A stretch of DNA of 64,000 nucleotides from assembly GCA_038503075.1 (NCBI GenBank), contig JBCAML010000004.1, forward strand, positions 207,149 to 271,148. Reading direction: 5' to 3'. The stretch is from Gyromitra esculenta. Lineage: Eukaryota > Ascomycota > Pezizomycetes > Pezizales > Discinaceae. The stretch's first letter is position 1; each line of letters opens with the position of its first letter. Positions 10,932-22,523 of the stretch are shown here, piece after piece. Below the pieces are notes generated by a model. That model ran no database searches. It saw only the letters and a program-made list of their open reading frames with translations, and was not told the DNA's origin. The position numbers and the translations under genes are program-made.

Positions 10932-11743
10932 CCCGGATAGGAGTGAGAATTTGCGGCCCTGATTTAATATGCTATGCTCGCTGCAATTTAGTGGTTTTTG
11001 GATGGATGAAGGAGGTTGGAAGATGAGAGAGGGGTTGGGGGGGGTCGAGGAGGGTTGAAGGCGCAGCGAACCAGGTAGGGACTGTGCAAACAGACTAGCG
11101 GATATACCCACTCCCATGATACATGTAATTCCTTGTTATGAACTCAAAATGAGATAATTGAAAGTACGTTTCCTCGAAGACAGAAGATATAAAATCTGAA
11201 GCTAATCCGGTTTCCAGCAGCCAGGTAATTGTAGAGTAGAAAAGAATGGCGCAGGCTTTTGGATTTGTAGTCTAGCCCTCCTGATGCACGCAGACAACAG
11301 GATTATGAGGAAATGGGTCTAGGGGACCATGGAGATGTAGGTGTATCAATCGATGGAATGTGCCCAATTTATTTAGCCAGCTTCTTGCAACACAGAGATA
11401 TGCATACCTACATATAGATATACGAAGGGTCACGTGACGCCGAATCATATCTGAAGATGCAAAACGCCCATGTTGTGTCGATGCAGATGTAAGAGTGGTG
11501 GCAGTTGTAGTTGTATCGCAGCGAGAAACTTCACAGCGCTGCCGCATTACATAGTACCCCAATCTACTCATGACCGCTGATGCTTCCATGCTCGTGACGC
11601 ACTCTCCTTCTTCCTACACCACACTTCCCAAATCCACCACTACCACCGTCATCCATCTCCCTCCCTTATCTCTTCACATCTTTCGTCTTTCTCATCCCTT
11701 AAGTCTCTGTAAATACCTATTCTTCCTCTTCTCTCTCTTCATA
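10932..11743. promoter_or_regulatory. divergent intergenic region, Argonaute / 7-TM gene
   Basis: This 812-bp region separates the start codons of two divergent genes and must hold both promoters. A pyrimidine-rich stretch (about 11590-11740) leads into the 7-TM start, as common in fungal leaders. A TACATGTA octamer lies at 11120-11127. No convincing operator is identifiable. Confidence 0.45.
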
Positions 11744-13087
11744 ATGCCTTCCCATGACAGCTATGATGTCTTCATCTACAACCTCGAGCTGCAGTTTCGT
11801 CGCGACCACCCCGAAAGCCCCTCGGCATTCTGGGCTCCGGTGCTTAAGCTCACACCTGCTAACTTCTTGCTCACTATTGCACTAGCAATTGTCGTCTTTG
11901 TGACCGCTTGGGCCACGCGTGGAATCCATCATGCCAAAGATTTGTCACCTTGCGCAGTTGGTACGAATTATTTTCTCCTGAAGATCGCACGGTAAATGCT
12001 AATGCTTAAACAATGGAATAGTGTCAATTGGGATGAGTGTCGCATGCATTTTATATTTCGCCGGTGCAAATTCAACGTTAGTCGGTGTAGGAATACACAA
12101 CCGTGGTGAACAAGATTGCGGTGCAATTACAAGATCGCTGGTGCTGGTATACGTGTTTTTGAAGGGATATGTTGGGGCTTTCTTTGCGCGGAAGGTATGT
12201 AGCTACTTCCCATTAATCGCACATTCATTCGGACCGTTGTTACTATGCAGATATTAGAGGTTCCAGTATACTAATGTGTGGAAAGGAGTAGCTGTTTGAG
12301 TTATGTGAGGACACCTACATTTTGACCCCAAGGATGCAGCGGGCAAAGCGATCATACCAATTTCTGTTTGGGCCATTGGTTCTAGGATACTTGTGCATCG
12401 TTGTGTTTGTGTGCATTTTGTGAGTTGCCTATTTCACCTCCCCTCGAGTCTCAGGTACTGACAACCTCCAGTCTCAGCACCTCGCTCTGGTACACAGGTC
12501 ACATCGACCTTGACGGAAATTTTGTCCCCACCGACAGTCACTGCATCCTCCACCTCAAAAACTCGACCGTAATCCTCCTAGCCCTTATCGGCTACGTATC
12601 ATTCGGCACGATAACCCTCGCCCTCGTCTTTAGCGGGCGCTTAGGCGTACTCAGACTTCTCACCTTCCAGAACCGCTCCATCCGAGGAAGCATCGGGTGC
12701 ATTTTAGCTGCGCTAGGACCAGTTGCAACCAGTGCCTACTTATTGTTACAGGAAGGCCATGAGGTGGCCACGGTGATCTTAGCGTTCAACTCTGCTGATG
12801 TTATGATGTCTTTTTTGGTGGTGTGGTTTGTAGAGGGAAGCTGGAACGAAGGACGTTATAGTTCTTGCTTGTGTGGTATGCCAATGGTGGATGTGCCGAA
12901 GATTATAGTAGAAGAGATGAAGACGGAGGTTGGCGCAAGAACGCAGGGCCGGATTGTGAGATTGGCCCGAGCGAAGAGATTGCAGGAGAGGTTGATCACG
13001 GATGATGGACCGGTATTAGAGAGGGAGGTGGAGAGATGTCATCAAACAAGAGCAACGAGATGTGCTAAAGAGGTGAAATTTGATTGA
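11744..13087 (+). CDS. seven-transmembrane protein of unknown function
   Basis: Four exons (11744-11960, 12022-12194, 12292-12419, 12472-13087) give 377 residues. After about 35 residues there are seven hydrophobic segments: LLTIALAIVVFV, a second around SVACILYFAGA, LVLVYVFLKGYVGAFF, FGPLVLGYLCIVVFV, VILLALIGYVSFGTI, CILAALGPVATSAYLL and VILAFNSADVMMSFLVVWF. A charged C-terminal tail of about 75 residues (Lys/Arg/Glu-rich) follows. The fourth exon contains an NxS/T site in a short loop. The topology is GPCR-like, but I do not recognise a named fungal receptor class such as Pth11, STE2/STE3 or cAMP-receptor-like. Spliced frames join without a stop and the branch sites are good, so the gene looks intact. 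Confidence 0.75.
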
Positions 13088-13966
13088 GATGACATTCCGT
13101 TTCTCGATCACGGTAGATTCTAGGCTTTAAAATTAGAACTTGCAAGCATTGCTCGATTATATGATACTAATGCCATTTGCTCTTCTTTTTCACAGCCTAA
13201 CGAGAATGGATTAGAATCCTTTAAGTGGGTATTACCATCTCTTATCAAGCTCTTCCATAATAATTCTATCAGAGATATAAAGTATCCCGGAGAACAGAAA
13301 AAGAGCGCAGGCTCATCTCTCGGGGTGTTGAAAATACAGAATATATTCGGTGTCTGCGCTAAGCGGTGAAGAAGAGAAGAGAAAGAAACAGCCAAATATG
13401 GACATCAAACCCTATATATATAATATATCCAACACGTAGTGTTGAAACTATTGATATTGCGCCCTAATAAGTCTCAGGGTCTCGGTCCCTGTAGATCTTT
13501 GATAGTCAGACGGGCTTTGGAAGCCCCGGGTTTTGGGAGCTTTCTATTGGCTGAACTCCTGTATATATACTGCCTGCTCTCCTTGTATCTCGTTCGGCAT
13601 CCCAAGCTCAAATAATACTCGATCGTGGTCCAAAACTCCAACACGTAGCCCTTGAAATATTACAGTGATAGTTGATGATTTGATCGGCATCTGTAATCTG
13701 GTGAATAATCCTTCTGCGCGTACACCTGTCGTCAGCTGTGATTGACTTTTCCTGTCCACTTTTAAATTCCCAAGACCGATTCAAGAACTTCCCATCATAA
13801 TCTTTAAACTTCGCTGCACATCCCTTTTCGTGGCCAGGGTTCCTTCGATCCGCAACACACACCCACAGCAGCACAGCACAAAACAACATGCTCTAACAGG
13901 CTTAGACAACAAATTATTCTTAGGAGTTGATTACTACGGGGGTAGCGATCGAAAGGCGGGTGTTGT

Positions 13967-14193
13967 CTGGTGGCGGACAGGAGTCAGGGTTTGGCACAGA
14001 ACTATTGAGGGTACAGGACTATGGATAGGACACCGTTTTTCTGAATTCTCTTGTAGCTTTTTTATAGCCCTATTCCCTCTCGATAGTCCTTGTTAAGTAC
14101 TCGTGCTCTAGAATAAGTACCTGAAAATGCCTTCCTTTTTTTCAGGTGCTTGTTCTAGAGCACGAGTAGACCTGACCCCTGTCCGCCGTCTGG
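13967..14193. repeat. fold-back element with a 30-bp hairpin and an interrupted outer arm
   Basis: The inner arms 14098-14127 and 14139-14168 (TACTCGTGCTCTAGAA...) match at 28 of 30 positions with an 11-nt loop. An outer pair, GGCGGACAGG(A/G)GTCAGG at 13972-13988 and its complement at 14171-14187, continues the right arm directly. On the left it is separated from the inner arm by about 110 bp, as if something had inserted there. Confidence 0.7.
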
Positions 14194-14702
14194 CCGTTAC
14201 CCCCTGTACCTCGCGTCCCTTAGACCATCTACCAAAATCATCATCCAAGACAGGGTCTTCCTCCACGAGGATGAAATCACAATTATTAACTATCAGCCGC
14301 ACCTGATCGGGAATCGAAGGCGGAAAAGCATCTAGCTTGTATCTTGACGGACTTGACGCGTCAAGCACTCACTGTCAAGGTACAACAGGATGAAAGCCCC
14401 AAACTGCTGTGTAACGAGACTCGACGCATGCGAGAAATTTGGTCAATTAGGCAACCTTTTTTTTCTACTACGCCAATAGCAACAAGGAACGGTCGCACAA
14501 ATTACTACACGAAAAACCAATTGTCTCATGCTATGTAGCTAAAGCTAACCCGACCTTAAATAAACCTATGTAGAAAATGTTCTCGACTCGATTGAACAAC
14601 GTGCGGCAAAAAGTATCGAGAAACAAGGGTCTACTGAAGGGGCTTTGTGACCATTAATCACACTGCTAGAATTTTCCTCGAAAACTCTAGAGAGCCAATA
14701 GA

Positions 14703-14737
14703 AGCCCCGAGCCCCGAGCCCCGAGCCCCGAGCCTCA
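14703..14737. repeat. CCCCGAG tandem repeat
   Basis: Four exact and one to two imperfect copies of a 7-bp GC-rich unit sit in otherwise AT-rich DNA. Confidence 0.8.
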
Positions 14738-15051
14738 AGCCTCACGTTTCTCGATCTTTTTTGCTGTACGTTGTACACATCCCCTCAGCCTCTGTTGAAA
14801 CAAAGTGTCAACATATACTCTGTGGTATTTGCCGAAAAGTTTGTTATGCTAATTTCTAACGAAAAAACAGTGTTGCACATCACTATCACCTCTAAAATCA
14901 AACAATATAATAAAGTTAACATAAAAATTATAAGATCTATAGCAAAGCGAACGTAACAAGGCCAGTGTTATCTCTACTCTCTACTCTCTAACAAGATTCA
15001 TGGCCCTCAAACAGGCCCATGCAAGACGTTAAGATAGTTGCACAGCATGTA

Positions 15052-15489
15052 TTAAAAAAAGTGTGCTCCCACGCCCAGCACAAATGACACCAATACCGGT
15101 AACCCCACGAACATCTCCCAATCCACATTATTAAACGTGCCCGCATTAGTTATTGCCGCGACTGAACTCGTCGTTGATGTCATCGTACTGGATCTGGTAG
15201 TAGGTGTTGTCATGGCCAAAGTCAGGTTCTCAAAAACCGAGGCTGTAGTAGCTGTGATGGTGGAGCGAGTGTTCGGCGCGGAAGTTGCCGCTAGAGTCAA
15301 ATTTCCGTGCTTCGACGGCGTTGGATGAACGTCAATAGCTGTTGCCTTGACGCTAGAAATTTTTACGTAGGTCACAGTGGCAGTCGCCGTACTCGGGTCA
15401 GGGGCAAAGTATTGGGACACCTGGAAAGGGAGAACAGCGCCGTGACGTAGCAAAATATTACGAAATGTAGTAGGGCACGGTGAAAACAA
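15052..15489 (-). CDS. doubtful Ser/Thr-rich protein with C-terminal hydrophobic segment
   Basis: A 145-codon frame is very rich in Thr, Ser and Ala (repeats such as TTPTTRSSTM) and ends with the hydrophobic stretch FVGLPVLVSFVLGVGAHFF. That is the composition of fungal GPI-anchored or cell-wall proteins. It has no signal peptide at the available start, and its N-terminal part overlaps one arm of the inverted repeat at 15390-15418. It may be the 3' exon of a larger gene, a decayed gene, or chance. Confidence 0.3.
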   Translation of the reverse strand: MFSPCPTTFRNILLRHGAVLPFQVSQYFAPDPSTATATVTYVKISSVKATAIDVHPTPSKHGNLTLAATSAPNTRSTITATTASVFENLTLAMTTPTTRSSTMTSTTSSVAAITNAGTFNNVDWEMFVGLPVLVSFVLGVGAHFF

Positions 15490-15552
15490 TAGAGTGATAC
15501 TGTGGCCGCTCAGATCCTAGTAAGTCCCAATACTTCACTCCTGACCCGAGTA
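15390..15552. repeat. inverted repeat, 29-bp arms
   Basis: The arm 15390-15418 (TACTCGGGTCAGG...TATTGGGAC) matches the reverse complement of 15524-15552 at 26 of 29 positions, with 105 bp between them. No TA or other target duplication is obvious. This could be a fold-back MITE or a transcribed hairpin. Confidence 0.7.
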
Positions 15553-17190
15553 GACAGGATGTTCATATAATAACTTGCATTCGCACTCGTGGCCTCGGAA
15601 CGAGCCAGTAAGGCCTTTAGAGGCACCAAGTTTATAATTTTGGCTCTATCTTACCCTGTTATACATACGTGTGCGCAACTCAGGCGTCCATAAATATGCC
15701 TTGCCAAAAGCAAAGTGTTCTTTTTCATCCTCACTAGAAAGCCTCGTTGATTTATGGGATCAGGTTTGTATGTATACTTAGGGATTGTACGTGGTAGCTA
15801 GAGGGTTTTGGTCTGGCGATTTGTTTCCATGAGACATTGGTAGAGTTTGGGGTTGTTAGCTCTGTATTCATAAGAGTAATATGTGGTTGAATATCCCAGA
15901 AGCTAACTACATAGTACCACCGTGTAAAGGAATGGCTTGACACCCCGCTTCGCTAGCGAGACAACTACTAGGATGTCAAGACTTTCCTACGCGGATGTAC
16001 CCAGCCGCGGTTTGCTACATGGGTGTTACTTTACTTTCGTTGACCTTAGGGGTATGATATGGGTGTCCTTCTCGTGAGAAAGCACATGATTATTTGTACT
16101 TGCACGCACAACGCCATCCGTCAAACCTTACGTTACAAATATTTGGCCTAAATTTTTCACAGAAACACGTAAATCGAGAGGTAAATCCAATGAGATACTT
16201 TCCAAGTATACCTATGCTCCAAGGGATATTGAGGACACGCTCAATCTCGGTTGCAGCTACTCTTGGGTAGACTCTTGACAATTGTAACCCTGCAAGTAGA
16301 GTACGAAAACTTAAAAGGGGATGGTATTAGTACGGTACTCCGGTAGATTACTGATTACATGTAGTGGATGTATACTACTGCTAAAGTTAAACCACACAAA
16401 ATATACAGACACTATTCCGAGACAGCGTTGTCTCACCAGTCCCCAGATAAAGTAAGAGCAAAGCTACACGTCCATTTAGATTTTATTCAATCGGTTTCAG
16501 GCGATCATTATCAGAGGAGCCCCAATCCGAATCCGCTATGTTTTTATTCAGCACTTCCAAACAACAGAGTGAGATTTTGTGACCTACACCCGCCTACAGC
16601 GACAGCCTTGCTAGGAGATAGCGATAAGGGGCGGTCCTGAGGCAACGCCAATTGCCAATCACTGCCGAGCGTAAGCTTTTAGCGAGATTGATCAATTCAC
16701 ACGGGATTTAAATTACAAACCGGCGATTGCTCCGACCGACTCTTGCTGCGCCTAGCCTTCAGTTGCATCCCGAGACTCAGTGATGAATCCCTGCGGTTGG
16801 TCGGAGATATGTACCCTGCAGAGAAGTGTGTTCTATAGAATTTCCCCCACAATCTCGGCAACATAAGACATCTGGGAGATAATAGATACGTCGTCTTCTG
16901 CTCATCCCTTTATCTCTCGCCTAACGTCTCCACCGTCTTCTGCCATCACCAAGCTAAGCTGGCATCTCTGATTTCGATATCGCGTACCTCGCAGTTTAGT
17001 ATATTGGGCTGTTGGTGCTGTGCAGTCTCTCTTGGCTACTCAGAAACCTTGGCCTGGTTCGCTTGACTGCCGGTCTTCGCTAGAACGTACGTACGCTGTT
17101 AACTCCCAGGCTACTTTATGCTACGGAAACGCACATCATATCTGGTATGTTTTTCCCCAAACAGCGGCTAACAGTAGGCTAGGTACCCAG

Positions 17191-19231
17191 ATGGCATCGG
17201 ATGCTAAGCCAGGAGGGGATGTGACTGATCTCAAGAAAGAAACTGAGGTTGGCGGCGGAACAGAGTCGGTCAATTCCGATGATATTCGTCTTGGGGAGAT
17301 GGGGTATAGTCCAGAGTTGTCCCGCAAGTTTTCGTTGTTATCCTGTTTGGCTGTAGGCTTTAGTGTATGGTTTTCCCAGCAGGCGTAACTAGCTAGCCTT
17401 GGTGCATGCATGCATACGTATGTTAGCTGATATGAACCTACAGATTTCCAATAGCTGGTTCGCCGTTACGGGTGCTCTTGTTACGGGAATTGCAAACGGC
17501 GGTGCAGCAGAATATATCTACGGCTCAATCCTCGTCGCGCTGGTTCACGTTGCTGTGGGTGCCAGTCTTGGGGAGTTGGCAAGTGCCTATCCAAATGCTG
17601 GTATTGATAAACTTCTCCTCGTTCGGTCCCGCTATAAGTATTATTCAAGCTAATCGCTCATGCAAAAAGGTGGTCAGTATTTTTGGGTGATTGTTCTGGC
17701 ACCTGAAAGCTTTAAACATTTCCTGGTATTTTGCTAGACACCTACCTCTGCTGCCATACAATATCTAAATAAATATGTCCTAGAATTCTCATTGAATCTA
17801 TTTTACTAAAAATTTGATAGTCTTACCTTACCGGTGTCGTCTCATGGGCCGGCGCGATGATAACTGGCGCGTCCGTTGCCCTTGTTATTGGCCAGAGCAT
17901 CGTGGGAATCATCATTATCTGTAGACCGGAGGTCATTTTTCCCGATTGTTTACGGAATGTACCTAAAGCTAATCCGGCCCCAAATTTTAGACTGTTTATG
18001 CCCCATGGATGGCCGTAGTGGGCTATCAAGTCGCCAATATGTTGATTTTTTTTCTCAACTGCAAATCCCGATTTCTTCCTGGTCTTAATAACGCTAGCTT
18101 GTATATTTCGCTGATTAGTTTCGCCACAATAACTCTTGCGGTTCTTATCGCATCTTCCCCAAAAGCCCCTGCCGACCTTGTTTTTCGTAGTTTTACTAAT
18201 GACTCCGGTTGGAGCTCTAATGCGATTTGTTTCTTCACTGGACTTCTGGGCGTAAACTGGGGATTTTCATGCCTTGACGCGTGTACACACATGGCTGAAG
18301 AGATCCCAAAACCAGAGAGAAACATTCCGAAAGCAATTTTAGGGACGGTTGCAATTGGGTTTCTTACGAGCTGGGTTTATAGCATTGCAATATTCTTTTC
18401 AATGCAAGACATCCATAAGATCATTAATACACCAACATTTGTCCCCAGTTTGGAGTTATTTAGGCAGGCTTTGAGGGGAAGCATTGCAGGGGCTGTGGTG
18501 CTTCAGTCTTTAGTGATTATGACGGGGATTGGGTGTTTGATGAGTGTTCATACGTGGACAAGTCGTTTGGTATACCAACTTCCAGTCTTACGGTGTGTTT
18601 AAGAGGGCCTTACTGATTTGGGGATGTTCATAGATGTGGAGTTTCTCCCGAGATAACGGTTTCCCGTTTTCAGCCTACTTATCCCACGTTGCCCCATCGC
18701 CTTACAACGTTCCATTATGGGCTCATCTTTTTTCTTCGTTCTGGGTCGCAATTCTAGGGCTCCTCTATCTTGGGTCCACAACAGCCTTCGGGTCTCTGGT
18801 CACAGGTTGCATCCTTATGCAATACATCTCCTACGCAATCCCAGTTCTACTGCTGATGTTTCAGAAACGCCACTTCCCACATCCTGGTCCGTTCTATCTT
18901 GGTAACTGGGGATGGTTAGCGAATGGCATATTAGTCATATGGAGTCTATTCACACTGGTCTTTTATAGCTTTCCTTATATTCTGCCAGTAACAAAGGGAA
19001 ATATGAGTATGCTTCCCTAGACAGTAAAAAAAAAGGTGTGTAGGAGGCGAACGAAAAATTGCTAACGAAAGCATAGATTATGCTGTTGTAGTTATGGCGA
19101 TTATCTTCGCGTATGCAACTATTTACTGGTTCATTTGGGGGAAGACGACGTTTACGGGGGTGGAAAGGGTCGGGGATGGTGGTGCGGCACTCAACGCTAC
19201 GGCCACTGTACCAGCTGCAAAGGACAACTAG
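17191..19231 (+). CDS. APC-superfamily permease (choline/GABA/amino-acid type)
   Basis: Seven exons (17191-17364, 17444-17600, 17670-17725, 17821-17931, 17991-18569, 18634-19006, 19077-19231) give 534 residues. Signature stretches are LGEMGY near the start, GFSISNSWFAVTGAL in TM1, SLGELASAYPNAGGQYFW after TM2, ACTHMAEEIPKPERNIPKA in the TM6-7 loop, and SRDNGFPFS. This is the fungal ACT family of plasma-membrane proton symporters, which includes yeast Hnm1 (choline) and Uga4 (GABA). The substrate cannot be read from sequence. The acidic N-terminal region with lysines (residues 1-35) is where such permeases are ubiquitylated. All splice phases agree and no lesion is seen. Confidence 0.9.
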
Positions 19232-19848
19232 TTTGGATGCTATTGTGATTAGATCGTGTTGGTTTGTCCCATTTGCGATTAACTACTGCCTAAATCTAAG
19301 GCATCTCCCTTTTTATCTGCAGGGCCTTGTATAGCTAAGCAGTTTCCCCCTCCCCCCTTCCCTTTTTTGTTTTCTTTTAGAATTTTCATACAATTATGGT
19401 GCTTGGGAAACTAGCATTTAGGCTTTAGGGGTTAGTAATCTTTAAATTTCTTTCTCAGGTTGTGTTTTTTCTTTCCTTTGAAGATATCATAGGTGTTTGT
19501 GAGAATTACCAAGTTAGGTCGGACCATTCTGGAAGTTTCAGGAATCGAAGAAATAATCAATAATATTATAGGCCGCATGAAGAATACGGCGTAACGGTGC
19601 ATATAGCTTGAAAGCAATGTTGTTCAATGTCCAGGCCGTGAACCTTGAAATTATGCAGCCTTATATATCGATATCGAGTTGCGAGTATGAATAATCTATC
19701 TATCTATCGATATCGAGCTTGCTGGTTTTAGATCACATTTATATATCAGTGCTACATGTATCAAAGTCTGGAATAGAGGGTCGTTTCTGTATATAACGCC
19801 TTCTGCTGTGCCAGGGCTGCTAGGTATATTTACGGCACCATGTACGTA

Positions 19849-20306
19849 CAGTGACTAGACAGAAGTTTTCGTAATTACGCTATTCACACCGAAGTAGCGT
19901 TATTCCACTACCCCCACAACACTCAGGACTCAATGAATTAAATCAGGACATGCTTTTAGGATAAACTAATTGTGTAAAGATTACTCTTGAGAAATTTTAG
20001 AAGGAGAGAGTAAATCCTTTGAGTGCTAGAAAATATTTTGTTGCTGAATTCCGTTGTTATGCAAGATTTGTATGGGTTTCCACACAAAATCAATAAGTTC
20101 TAGACTCCTCAAAAATCAAACAGTCATAACCACTCAGGGGAACACAAAAAGGTTAGAAAAAATAGAGGATGCTGCACAAATATTTTCCAAATCCCTGCCA
20201 AGTTCTGAATTTTTTTCGCTATGGGCAGACTGTACTTTTGGCACTGCTGGAGTGGCTACTTTTGGTGTAAAACAGCACAATTACGAACACTTTTGTCCTA
20301 GTATAG
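19849..20306 (+). mobile_element. MITE family A, copy 1 (458 bp, TA target site)
   Basis: The left end CAGTGACTAGACAGAAG and the right-end complement CTATACTAGGACAAAAG form imperfect TIRs of about 55 bp with TTCGTAATT inside, flanked by TA. A second copy in the same orientation lies at 33069-33528 and aligns over the full length. Internal DNA may retain a decayed coding piece, but no transposase motif is recognisable. Tc1/mariner or pogo mobilisation is inferred from the TA sites. Confidence 0.85.
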
Positions 20307-20744
20307 TATGTACAATATGTATTAAATTTACACGTATATTAGACGGTTAAATATACTCTAGAGTAATCCGCCGGGGCTTGAAAGTTGAAACGTGCTACAT
20401 GGTAGGCGGATGGCGCCTATATCATATCCCTACGATGATTTAGGGCGTCAAAACATTGCTCGGCACAGAACCCTGTTGATAGGCTCTTTTCGCGGCCTCC
20501 GTATTTGCCAAATTAAAGACAAACTTTTCCAGTCAGAGAGATTTCTGCGAATAGTCTCGACATATCTAGCTGGGCTTGTTTTACCATTGACTTTGTGTAT
20601 CACATAGAACGTAAGATACATACGAAATATGACCCCTTCGTGAATTTATAAAGTGATGCATACATGTATCCTTGTATTTATTTTTAATATTTCATTTAGT
20701 TTGAAAAATTTCTCTCAGATACGTCTAACTAAAACCTTGCAATT

Positions 20745-21345
20745 TTATACATGTTCCGACCGGTTTGTAGGTGGAGCCGGTTGGTAAATCGGTCAGCCGG
20801 TCAGTAAAGAGGCCAACTTTGGAAACCGGCTGACCGGTTTCCAAAGTGTTGTTTGCAGTTGGCCGGTTTCCAAAGTGTTCAAGTTTTTGTAGTCGGCCGA
20901 TAATCAAAGATTGGGAAAACGTTTAGGATACCACAACTACTTTGCTTTGACCAGCAGCTCGCCCATGGCCACCTACCCACACCATGCAAAATTCGAACCT
21001 AAAAACGCTTTTTATTGTAATCTATTTTATTTAAGAATATTAAGAGGAAAATAGAATAATGCTCGATTTTTTGTGATTTTATTACTCTAGCTAGGTGGGC
21101 TAATTAGGGGCTAAGCAGCTAATAGTATAGGTTTAGTTGTGGTGGGCACGGTTGAACCAAAGTAGAGTACATGCAGTTATGGTATTCTAAACACTTTCCC
21201 GGTAAAGAAAAAACACTTCAAGTTTAGGTATCGGCCAGCCGATATGTCAAGTTGCACGGTTTATAGACCGGTTGACCCGTTTGTGAAGCGGCCTGGCCAG
21301 CTTGTCAACCGACATTCTTGAGATACCAGTCAGAACATACATAGA
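20745..21345. mobile_element. composite inverted element with ACCGGTTT-type subrepeats, interrupted by a MITE
   Basis: The left flank (20750-20905) holds several copies of an ACCGG(T/C)...GTTTCCAAAGTGTT word. The right flank (21210-21345) carries the same words in the opposite sense, beginning ACACTTCAAGTTTAGG and ending CCAGTCAGAACATAC, the complement of the left end TACATGTTCCGACCGG. MITE family B sits in the middle. A similar terminal word TATGTTCTGATGGGTC appears at 41636-41651. Confidence 0.6.
20913..21200. mobile_element. MITE family B, copy 1 (about 288 bp)
   Basis: Its ends GGGAAAACGTTTAGGATACC and (complement) GGGAAAGTGTTTAGAATACC are TIRs that continue imperfectly through ACCACAACTAC. 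The interior contains GCAGCTAATAGTATAGGTTT, also present in the larger copy at 41193-41574. It is non-coding. Confidence 0.75.
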
Positions 21346-22523
21346 CGAACCATTTACCAATATCGGCAAATTTAAATAGCGCAGCTTTTGATATGGAGTG
21401 TTCCAGGAACTAAGCTCGAAACATCCCGTTGTTTACAAACAAACCCTCTACTAGAAAATTTTGTTCTTACCGGTACCGTGTATACCACCAGACCAGGAAA
21501 AATCTCATAAATCTCCAATTAAAACTATTTTGTGGTACTGTACTTTGGATATGGAACAGCTCTTCTAATATGTATTGTATTGGGTGTGAGGCTGTCCTGT
21601 CTATCAATATTTGTAGATAGCACATTCTACTTTGTAAACGGGTTGTTCGATTTGCAAATCCCAGATCTTGATATTTATTTGGGACGGAACATATACGCGT
21701 GTATAGCTAGATGTACATAACGTCACTAACGTATCGCACACCAGAGGACATATGATGCAGATTCAGTTTCCTGGAAAGCTCCTCCTAGGTATGTCTGACT
21801 CATGGAAATCAAACTTGGCTAATTAGGTTTTGGTGTGAGCACTCGAGTACTATATACTATCCTATGCTTGTTACCGGAGGTCGTTCCCTACAAGACATTT
21901 ATTGTATAGATATAACCACCTGAACCGGAGATACTGGAGACTACACTTACATGTAGCTACATGTAGCCTGGTGTATACAACTTGTAATCGAACGCCCATA
22001 ATGATGAAATAGAAAGAAAGTGTATATATACATGCGTATAAGCCTTATTGTATAATCCTCGATTTGATATAAAACTAACAACTGGTAATCTAATTTGAAC
22101 ACATGCCCTGAATTACTTTGCTTGCTTGAATCCGTATTCCATAACTCCATAAATATTAGATATCCCACAACCCCGTTCATATATATACTAAAATATATCC
22201 AAAAATAAAATGCCCGGGACAAAGGAAATATGAAAGATAAAACCAAAAAATGGGCACCAACCTCCAAGTGGTGTTTTGTGGTACCCCGGCAAATAGATTC
22301 CCTTGCGGCACCACCAAACTTTGATGTTCAGAGTATCAAGAACATGCGTGCCAGATCCCTATTTTATTTATTTGTTTTTATATTTCTGAAGCACGGCCGC
22401 GGGTGCTATGAACGATTAGATGGACGCCTCAGAATCTCCGAAAGAGTAAAATTAGAAAAAGTGGAGCTTCGTCTTGGTAGTGGATTAGGGAAAACTTTCT
22501 GATCGTAAGCATTACACCGATAC

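Larger units (their letters stand above)
13088..17190. other. 4.1-kb gene-poor interval with fold-back sequences
   Basis: No gene is supported except a doubtful small frame at 15052-15489. Fold-back sequences at 13967-14193 and 15390-15552 and a 7-bp tandem at 14703-14737 are listed separately. A TACATGTA octamer lies at 16356. The last about 350 bp before 17191 must contain the permease promoter. Confidence 0.4.
19232..22523. other. repeat-rich interval between two genes
   Basis: It contains the MITEs at 19849-20306 and 20913-21200, a composite repeat at 20745-21345, a (TATC)-like run near 19690-19710 and four TACATGTA octamers (19753, 20661, 21948, 21958). Open frames here are short and unsupported. 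Confidence 0.4.
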
